Shown: positions 56,401 through 64,000 of the stretch, in pieces
Layout of the letters: each line of letters opens with the position of its first letter
Numbering within the stretch: the first letter of the stretch is position 1
Assembly: GCA_029817715.1 (NCBI GenBank)
Contig: JARUPY010000248.1
Span: forward strand, 1,488,001-1,552,000
Direction of reading: 5' to 3'
DNA length: 64,000 bases
DNA from: Melastoma dodecandrum
Lineage: Eukaryota > Streptophyta > Magnoliopsida > Myrtales > Melastomataceae
Notes under the pieces: model-generated
Databases searched by the model: none
What the model was told of the DNA's origin: nothing
What the model saw: the letters and a program-made list of their open reading frames with translations, nothing else
Position numbers and translations under genes: made by a program

Positions 56401-57158
56401 TGGTGATTATACATGTAACGTGTTATCTCCTTCTTGTGTTCTGCAGTGAAGATGGAATTTAACGTGCCTGTAATGTACAGCGCAATGATCTGTTCCGGTG
56501 TAAAACTCGTCAAACTTCACAACCATCGCTTTTCTACGCAAAAGGATAAGGATTTGAAAATTACCAGAGGTGGGAAGAAGAACAGCGGGCCGGCATTTTC
56601 TGCAGGCCAATGGCCATCATGGGCTTGGAGGGATGAGTAGAAGCTGATAGCCCTCCTCAGTGTCACGGTCACAGCTTCCTCTTTCACCTCCTCCTCCTTG
56701 ACAATCTTCACTGATGCCAGGAGGATTGTCGAATTGTTGTTCTCCTTCCTCAGCTGTATGGAACAGAAATATAAAATGAATAACATCGGATTCCAACACA
56801 AGACGTAAGGCATTGGACCGTTTAACTAAATCTGCTAAAAAGCTATTTGTCGCCATTACCGACTGCAGGGCTACTGGTGAAATATTTTAAGCCGGTACTC
56901 AAAAATAGAAAAAGAAAAAAAAAAACAATGTTTGAAAAGGGCCAGGGGATCAATCCAGCTTGCCTGCATTCTCATCAGGAGATCGGCACTCTGCTTGACA
57001 CGGAAACGGTTCACGGAAAACTCCCTACGAAGCTTCTCGACCTCCTCCCTTTCCTCAGGGGTCCCAGCATGGGGATCGAATTCCCAATGCTGCCTCCCGA
57101 CATGGTTGTTGATGCTCACCAGCCCTGGACCACCCTCCGCAGCCTTCAACCTCCACAT
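53491..57158 (-). CDS. OSC-B: intact oxidosqualene cyclase (triterpene synthase), 15 exons, 756 aa
   Basis: It cyclises 2,3-oxidosqualene to a triterpene alcohol at the ER membrane. Exons (minus strand): 56964-57158, 56565-56753, 56400-56489, 56127-56324, 55964-56048, 55725-55891, 55449-55637, 55224-55337, 54895-55137, 54718-54816, 54547-54603, 54388-54434, 53965-54286, 53707-53871, 53491-53601. All junctions keep phase. It starts [12 protein letters not shown]-type repeats include [17 protein letters not shown] and [17 protein letters not shown]. The protonating motif DCTAE is present (Asp483), and YLSSQNKV and [12 protein letters not shown] complete the C-terminus. The product-control motif reads MCCYCR (255-260): MWCYCR is usual in beta-amyrin synthases and MLCYCR in lupeol synthases, so the product cannot be predicted. 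Introns 1 and 3 need GC donors. It is the only undamaged OSC of the three here. Confidence 0.93.
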
Positions 57159-58129
57159 TCTCTCTGCAAAACACACCTTCAATCTCACTCGCTAAAATCA
57201 TTTACAAAACTATTCACAGACAACGAATATTGCAGTCTTTCCACGAGTTTTCTTTATTCTATTTCTAACAAGCCATTGTATAAGACGCTGAAGAATCTAA
57301 ACGTGGAAAGTGACTTTTTTTAATTAGGGGGAGCAGAGACTCTTCTGTGCAGAAAAAAGAAGGATGAAGGATTGGGAGAAACGAATGGCCTTGGTAAGAA
57401 GATGAGCCAGTGTAGTCCAATTTTAGCTGGTACTTATAAGTAATATGCGCCCCGCTTTGTTTCTGACTGCCGATTTGCAGTATTTGAAAAGGAGAGTATG
57501 CAACAAGGTGTCGGTAGGACTGAGGTGAGGGACCTGTACTGTCTTTGGTTGGATGAAAATGGTTTAAGGACAACAGCGGCACACCTCGATGCTTCACTTG
57601 CGCAAAACGCCGCCCCAGCTAATTATGCCATGAGAAGGATCAGCATATGTGCAATGTAGTGCGCGTTCCACGGGTCAAACTCAAGACAAATTTGCTGGCA
57701 TGCTCAGTGCAAGACGAAGGGACGTCCACAGATGTATATAAGACAACAGGCAAACGACTCCATCTCGCCCGTGTTCGGTTGAATACAGTATGTAATAAAT
57801 TGCCTCGACCAACTTGGTCTTTCCGAACAAACCAAGTGCTTAGCTTCTTGTGTTATTACATCGTGGAGTTCAGACGTCCTCCTCGGAGTTTGGGTCAAAC
57901 TGTTTTTGAACGGCCCCGACAAAAAAAAAAAAATCAATTAAAAATAAAAGGGGTTTCTAAATTCTAATGTTTTTTTTTTTTATTTTGTCTTGATTTGGAC
58001 GAAAATGTTAAAGTGAAAATTCTTTCTGACCGACCGCAACCTGATACGTATGTGGGATGACAACAACGGATTATTTACATTTACGCGACTACAATTACAA
58101 GGAGACTTACTACAGCCCGGACAGTCGGA
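57159..58129. other. OSC-B upstream region, no gene recognised
   Basis: About 1 kb between OSC-B and the OSC-C fragment, expected to hold the OSC-B promoter. No sure TATA box was found on the minus strand. Two T/A homopolymer runs lie near 57917-57930 and 57970-57982. Frames such as 57647-57967 look like chance. Confidence 0.45.
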
Positions 58130-58487
58130 GTTAATGTTCTTGAGAGTATAATATCTTCTGTATCAGGAAACTTTCTCGTACGATGGATAGTTTAGTTTGC
58201 AGTTCCTGCTGAACTCTCATGTGATCTCCTGTTTAGCAGCGTAGTAACAGTTACCGCTCTTTTTGTTCGAAGCCTTTGGAGGTCGCATGGTAATGTCGAT
58301 TGCTTCACAAAATGAGAGAAGGGGACCATACCTGCCGGGGGGAAGTCTCCGTCGTTTGACCGTGGATTGATTAGAACTTGATCCCGTGATGGATCGGTGT
58401 TGGATCTACGTCCGGTTGCCCTACTTTGAGTGATAAAAGAGCAGAGGCTGTTTGAACAAGATTCGAACGATTGCCGTCTAGGTTCGT
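58130..58487 (-). pseudogene. OSC-C, 3'-terminal fragment of a third oxidosqualene cyclase (part 1)
   Basis: Sequence 58150-58487 follows the last two exons of OSC-B (53520-53850) closely: the region matching [13 protein letters not shown], then intron, then [12 protein letters not shown] and [15 protein letters not shown] codons. It has substitutions, a lost C-terminal block (the IWAIGEY coding part is absent or changed) and frame breaks. It runs up to the MULE at 58488. Confidence 0.75.
58479..58487. other. target-site duplication of the MULE, left copy
   Basis: TAGGTTCGT, repeated at 61668-61676 on the other side of the element. Nine bases is the usual Mutator duplication length. Confidence 0.85.
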
Positions 58488-58688
58488 GGAGTTTTGTTCC
58501 ATTATGACGTTAGTTTTCAAATTATTTCGCGAAATGTCTTACTAAGTTTCGAAATTTGTCAACTAACCTTGTGAAATCGGCTTTACAAATGCCGATTTCG
58601 GTCCTTAAGGAAGTCGGCCTTTGTAAGGCCGACTTCATCATAGGCATAGTGAAGTCGACCCTCCCGCAAAGGCCGACTTCATGAACAC

Positions 58689-60940
58689 TTAGCAAAAAAA
58701 ACTAAGTTTTAATAAAGTCCGCCTTACAAATGCCGACTTCAGTTTTAAAAAGTCAGCCTCATCTCTTCTATTATTCCAATATGCGACACAATTATAGAAA
58801 GTCTTCATCACTAAAGCATAGACCGGAAGCAATCGAGCACCCCTCAGAATAGTGTTATAGCTCTCGCTTAAATTAATCGTCATTATCCCCCAACGGTAGT
58901 TCCCGTCAAAACTGAGAGTCCATTGGCTCTTATCCATCTCGTCGAAAAAGTCGGCTAATTTTGGAATAGTCTTCAAAATATGACGCAAATATTGCTTCAT
59001 CTTTGGCGCCATACATTTCCTTGTAGCAATAGCTAGGCATTTTTTGCCACGTACATTCTTGTATCTCGTGTTGAAGTTACTAGCTACATGACGTATACAG
59101 AACCTCCACTGTGCAAAAGGCGGCGTCCAACCTACTTCAACATCGTTTACCGCTGATAGAATACCAGAATGCCTATCTGAAATCAAACATACGCCCTGAC
59201 ACTCATCGTCAATCACGTAACGTTTAAGGCATTTCAAAAACCATCCCCACGACTAGTAGCTTTCTTCATCGACGATTGCAAATGCTAGAGGAACGATATG
59301 ATTGCTGCCATCCAAACCACAAGCAATTAATAACTTCTGCTTGTATTTTTCGTACAAGAAAGGTCCGTCAATACTGACTACAGGGCGACAATAACGGAAT
59401 GCGTTACTGAGGGACCAAAACACCAGAATACCCTCTAGAAAACAAACTGCGAATCACCAAACATATATGAACCTCCCCAATCAACGCAAGTATTCAGATT
59501 AGAAGCACGAATCGCATTCAACAAATGAGGCAACTCATTGTATGATTCATCTCAATCGCCATACACACGCGAAATCGCTTTCCTTTTGGCATCCCACACC
59601 TTTCTCCTTGGCACTTCGTATCCAAATTTCTCCTTCACCAAGTTGCGAAGAAGTGCAACTCTAACTTCCGGACTTTCACTTACAAACGACCTGAATAACG
59701 GTTCCATGACATTTGAATCCAGACGTACATGATCACACGATAATAAGGGATTGACGCAACTATGAGGTTCTCCAACTATTCTCACCTCAAACTCATCATC
59801 ATCTTGTGGTCGTATCGCCCTTAATCTCCACTTACAGCCCTTGTCGAATTCTGAACAACATATATTCCACAATATCTTCGTGGATTTGACAACCTCATAA
59901 TTGCAGTGCCTTAGAATATGAAAATTGTTCACCGCATTTATAAGTAGTTTTTTATTTTTGAATCGCATTCCCTTACTAAATTCATCAATAAGGTCATTTG
60001 CTTCAACAAGTGAGTGGAAATCCCACTCAACTCACTCATGCACGTCTTCGAGATATTCATTTTAAAAGGACGGGGTTTCTCCTTTCGTACACTTCGTGAA
60101 CTAGACCGTTCACCCGATTCCACAACCATGATCATCTGATTGTCGACATTCTCATCTTCCATTGCTGGCATTCATGTCGTTGAAAAACTCAGCATCAGTG
60201 TCGACATCTATATTAGAATTCAGTATATCATGATGGATATTGCGTTCATCTTCCACCAGAGGATTAGAACATTCTCCAACAGTATAACACCTCTCTACTT
60301 CAGCCACGACAATTTCATTTCTAGCTACATCATCCATATTACGATCAACTTCCATCGGAACAGTAGAACATTGTCCGACAGGAAAACACCGGTCCACTTC
60401 TGCCTCAACATTCTCAGTTTGACATCCAACAACCATAGGACGATCCACTTCCACACTAGGCTCTACCGCCACCATTCTAGCCTCAACATTCTCAATTTGA
60501 CGTCCAACAACCATACGACGATGCAGTTCCACATTAGGCTCTACCGCCATCATTCTAGCATCAACATGTGGCACCGTTACATTGGATAACACATATAGTT
60601 GTTGCATATTTCTTGGATTTGCAATAGCAAACTTAATCAGCAATTTCACATCTTTATCCATTTTAATAGGAACCGGATAATGCTTGACATCAACATTATT
60701 GAACTCCAGAACGGATACCTATGCGCTATCTGTAATGAAATCGATGATTACAAACCAATAGCTTGGCATATAATGCGTTCAAAATTTTCGTAATTGACAA
60801 ATTTGGGGATTTCTGTTCTTGCTATTGAACCATTATCATAACCAACTACGTCTGGTCCATTGACAATATTTCCATTGAAAAAGATCAATAGCTCAATCGA
60901 CGACATTGGCACACAATACCTAAATCAATTGAGCTATCAA
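58689..60940 (-). pseudogene. MULE transposase (mudrA-like) pseudogene
   Basis: From the N-terminus: about 60910-60600, a PB1-like start including NGNIVNGPDVVGY; 60661-60152, a repeat-rich acidic region; a frame change near 60160; 59968-59552, the Mutator DNA-binding transposase domain (KKLLINAVNNFHILRHCNYE, CSEFDKGCKWRLRA, HVRLDS); then the catalytic region with VVSIDGPFLYE around 59370 and LISDRHSGI in 59237-58689, followed by FCIRHVASNFNTRYK and the LSESYNTILRGARLLPV block. Stops interrupt it at about 59549 (TGA) and 59260 (TAG), plus frame changes near 60160, 59980 and 59430, so no active transposase is made. The C-terminal zinc-finger part is missing; the last frame runs into the terminal repeat region. 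Confidence 0.85.
60403..60558. repeat. two 78-bp tandem repeats in the MULE N-terminal region
   Basis: Units begin at 60403 and 60481 (CCTCAACATTCTCA). Each codes on the minus strand for 26 residues of the form ARM.AVEP.VE...MVVG.Q.ENVE. A third, shorter and more diverged copy lies next to them (60330-60402). Confidence 0.8.
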
Positions 60941-61676
60941 ATTAGAACATAGTAGTTTCAAAATTAATACAATATAGCTAATATGCATTTTGTTGTTACT
61001 TAATAACTAGCTAATTAATTACGGTAATTAAGTTCATTACGGTAATTACAATTGATTAGTTGTTAATTATGATAATTACTTTAATTATTGTACAATTACC
61101 TTAACTATTTGTTAATTAGCTTCAATTGGAATATTTTACTGTAATAAGTCAAATAAACACTACTTAATTAATTAAACCCTAATTTACCCTAATTAGTACA
61201 CAAACCCTAACTAGTTCTAAGATTCAACAAAACACTAATTAAATAAATAAAAAATTAATTACACTTTGATTTAACAAAACACTAATTAAACAACTAAGTC
61301 GGCCTTACATGGGGAGTGAAGGAAGTCGGCCTTACAACGGCCGACTTTGTTGGAAATTATTATTTTTTTTTCGAAACTGAAGTCGGCTTTTGTAAGGCCG
61401 ACTTCATTGAAACTTAGTTTTTTTTTTTTTTTGCTAAGTGTTCATGAAGTGGGCCTCACAAAGGCCGACTTCATGCGGGAGTGAAGGATGCCATGGAGTT
61501 GACCTTTGTAAAGCTGACTTCACTTTGCCTATGATGAAGTCGGCCTTACAAAGGCCGACTCGGCCTTTGTAAGACCGATTTCACAAGGTTAGTTGACAAA
61601 TTTCGAAACGTAAGAGGTCATTTCGCGAAATAATTTGAAAACTAACGTCATAATGGAACAAAACTCCTAGGTTCGT

Positions 61677-61765
61677 GTGCACCTGTTGATCCTGGCAGTT
61701 ACATTGATACTACCGATGGAGGATCCTCTGGATTGTCGAGAAACAAAGAGAAATGCAAGTGATGG
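61677..61765 (-). pseudogene. OSC-C fragment, part 2 (right of the MULE)
   Basis: Sequence GTGCACCTGTTGATCC onward continues the OSC-B-like exon/intron boundary found at 53861-53950, confirming that the MULE landed near the start of the penultimate exon. Homology fades after about 61765, so OSC-C never extended further here or has been deleted. Confidence 0.7.
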
Positions 61766-64000
61766 GTTGGATAGGGCTTGAGTTAGTAACCAAATATGGC
61801 CACAACGAGTTGAGCTTAGCAATAAAAAGGCACTGTTTTATATTACACTGTAATACCTCAAATCTCCTTTCCTATTTTATTTTCAAAAAATATTCATTTC
61901 CCTTAGTTGCATTCATTAAAATCTATTTCCTAAATGGGAGCACATGTACACGTTACAGAAGATGAGGGATAGATTGAAACGCTTCCCCCTTCAGACGTTT
62001 CAACTTGCAAACGTTATGACTTTCAAACTTTAATTCTACTTTCTTATATAGAAGAGACACACACACGTAAAAAAAAAGAGACATAGACAAAAACATAAAA
62101 AAGCTCCCCTTTCAAGCATTTTTCAAGCCTCCCCTTTCCTCCCGACACGCTTCTCGACCAAGGTAAGCTCATGGAGCAACGGAGACCCCCCCCCCGACTA
62201 GCCTAACCGCGGAGGACACGTTCCCGTTTCACAAGTCGACGGCTGTGGTAAGAAGAAACAACGGCAACCCCGGACAACCTCCGACGTCCTCCCTTCGTCG
62301 TCTCCATGCTCGAGGCGCTCTCTCCGGCATCTAGGATCTGCCCTCCCTCGTCTAGAGACGAGGAGGACTCAACTACCACATTTCGTAACCTCGTAGCTTC
62401 GCGGGAGGGCTCCCTTTTTGCTTTGACGTTTTCTTGTTTGCGCAGCCGTAAGGATTAGACAGCCGAGAACCAACTCATGAAGACATCTTGTGGTCGCCAA
62501 AACAGGCCAAGACTCCCACAACCCCTTCCCTTCACACGTCCTAGCATGTTGGGATGTTGGTAAGTTCAAGCATGTTTCGGATCAGTTTGTGCAACCTTCG
62601 GTTTTGCTATATATCTTTTTGTGTAGTTATCGGAATCCTGTGAAAACCATTTTCATTTGATTCCTAACTTAAACACAGTTCTAAGGACGCTAACTAAGCT
62701 AAATTTGAGTTTTAACCTAGGAGTTTTGAATAAAACATTGTACTGGTTACAAACGATCGAGTTTCACACTTTTGGACATGACCGTTCGCATTTTTGCCAT
62801 ACGTCAAATACATGAAGAGAAGAAGATAGGGGGGATTTCCTTCAAATATACTCTAGACATGTCAAACTAGCTATATATGATGTTTCATGTACAAATTTTT
62901 AGTGGTTTTAAAATGACATGGCATTTACATATGAATGGAGTGTTTTCGAAGAATCCGAAGACTTATAGGCTCGGATCTGCATGTTGACAGTCCACTCTTC
63001 CACTCATAACTTTCTTTCTGGAAATCGTATTAACCTAAAACTTACGCCATTAGATGCCTGACTTCAAGAGCTTTGTTTTGAGTATAAGTAAGCTCATTTT
63101 CATGAACTGGGCTAAAAGTTATATACGTTTTTCCGAGAGGTAATAAAACTGTCGGAGCTCGGATCTGCATGTGGACATCTCATTCTTTCATTCATAACTT
63201 TCATTACAAATCTTAAATTGACTTGAAACTTATTCTACTGGATTATTGACTTGAAGAGATTTCTTTCAGGTATAAACACACGCATTTTTATGAATTGAGC
63301 AGAAAGTTATGCATCTTTGTTTAAAAGGTACCAAAGCTGCCACGGTTGAGAATCATTAGATTACGATTTTCCGTCATGTCTTGAACTTGCTTGCTGTCAT
63401 TGATATGTTTCTAAGTCCATGATCCTCGCGTTTATCATGTATATATTACTATTTACTAATCATTTTCCTATCTCGCCATTTTCGCATGTGAAAATACAAT
63501 CTCGTCAATCCGAGTGACGTTCGGGACATATTGGAGGTCGATGGGCTCAAACACCTCACATCGTTCGCTTCCGTTTTCCAACTTCAAGATGATGCACGGT
63601 GGATCATAGCGGAAACGCTCCAGACGTCCCCAACCGGCAAACCTCAGGTACATGAGGGAGTTGCGGGCCTCTCGTTTTTCTTTCTTTCCACATGTAACGG
63701 GTCGTGGGCCCAAGTGCATAGGCCCACGATCACCACCCTTCCCCGCTCACTTTGATCTAAATAATTGTTTGTGTTTGTCCGCATGCCTTAGGCCCATAGG
63801 TTTATCGTCGCATGCTGTTTGCAAAGCAAATAAACATGAGTTCGGGCCCAAAAGCCCGAATCGGGTCCAACGCCCGTAAAACAAAAACATCAGTCCGGAG
63901 TGACGCCCGGATTGGATCCAACACCCGTTAATCAAAAGCAAACTTTTTGGGAGCAAACGCCACCTTTTCGCATGTTTAGATGTAAGAGTTAGTAATTAGG
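61766..64000. repeat. repetitive intergenic DNA, no gene recognised
   Basis: Two diverged direct copies of about 188 bp start with TCGGATCTGCATG at 62971 and 63159 and continue CATAACTTTC.TT.C.... Near 63850-63945 two shorter copies (CGGGTCCAACGCCCGT / TGGATCCAACACCCGT) are about 52 bases apart. The texture suggests an old LTR-type element, but no coding domain, primer site or LTR pair was found. The frame at 63468-63719 (minus) is unassigned. Confidence 0.4.

Larger units (their letters stand above)
58488..61667 (-). mobile_element. Mutator-like element (MULE), 3,180 bp, inserted in OSC-C
   Basis: The terminal inverted repeats are over 100 bp: 58488 onward (GGAGTTTTGTTCCATTATGA) matches the complement of 61667 backward, with a few differences. 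Nine-base target duplications flank it. Inside the ends are several copies of a near-perfect palindrome built of GTCGGCCTT and AAGGCCGAC, at 58612-58680 and 61290-61570. The transposase frame on the minus strand is broken. Joining the OSC-C parts across one copy of the duplication restores collinearity with OSC-B. Confidence 0.92.

Noticed and set aside
56847..57323. 158-codon frame on the plus strand
   Set aside because: It is antisense to exon 1 and the leader of OSC-B and has no independent support.
61160..61215. Telomere-like AAACCCTAA units
   Set aside because: There are only a few scattered copies within the AT-rich part of the MULE, so it is neither a telomere array nor a clear telo-box promoter.
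63468..63719. 83-codon frame on the minus strand near the window end
   Set aside because: No domain or splice context was recognised and the area is repetitive, so it was not called as a gene.
1..64000. CRISPR arrays, bacterial operons, plasmid origins or phage genes
   Set aside because: The spliced plant gene structure throughout excludes them; the repeats present are transposon ends or simple repeats.

Overview
This is plant nuclear DNA, most likely from a core eudicot. The genes are rich in GT-AG introns, proteins such as isoamylase 1, an ARF7/19-type auxin response factor, an XTH, F-box proteins and oxidosqualene cyclases are plant families, the gene spacing is AT-rich, and Ty1/copia and Mutator-like (MULE) elements are present. 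The species cannot be fixed from the window alone.

Layout. 1-2.2 kb: AT-rich, no gene seen. 2.2-9.2 kb (+): complete 18-exon isoamylase 1 gene; its seventh intron holds a short MULE-like element that carries a piece of plastid trnL. 10.3-11.6 kb (+): small acidic protein of unknown function. 11.9-15.9 kb (-): two single-exon F-box genes with a possible small membrane protein ORF between them. 16-19.5 kb: intergenic, with a decayed MULE relic. 19.6-24.8 kb (+): complete 13-exon ARF7/19-type gene preceded by two uORFs. 25.1-29.7 kb (+): intron-containing pseudogene of plastid acetyl-CoA carboxylase biotin carboxylase. 30.6-31.7 kb (-): three-exon XTH gene. 33.5-35.7 kb (-): three-exon pollen-receptor-like LRR kinase with a degenerate kinase active site. 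36.1-38.5 kb (-): probable tRNA pseudouridine synthase pseudogene, divergent from a UTP21/WDR36 pseudogene (+, 38.9-39.7 kb) that keeps only its two ends.

40-62 kb is an oxidosqualene cyclase (OSC) array, all on the minus strand. OSC-A (40.1-50.3 kb) is split in exon 4 by a 6,580-bp copia element with two LTRs that read as identical and a 5-bp target duplication; it also carries a one-base deletion. OSC-B (53.5-57.2 kb) is complete (15 exons, 756 aa) with the DCTAE motif and an unusual MCCYCR product-control motif. OSC-C (58.1-61.8 kb) is only the 3' end and is split by a 3.18-kb MULE. A truncated CYP88-type P450 start lies just downstream of OSC-B, and an unrelated prefoldin 1 gene (+) lies between OSC-A and the P450 fragment. 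The array looks like a partly ruined triterpene biosynthetic locus with one surviving cyclase. 62-64 kb: repetitive, no gene recognised.

The housekeeping and regulatory genes (starch debranching, auxin response, cell wall, F-box, prefoldin) do not form one pathway. Only the OSC/P450 segment has a plausible shared metabolic role. Exon boundaries were read by hand from splice motifs, reading-phase arithmetic and family protein sequence. No alignment or expression data were available.
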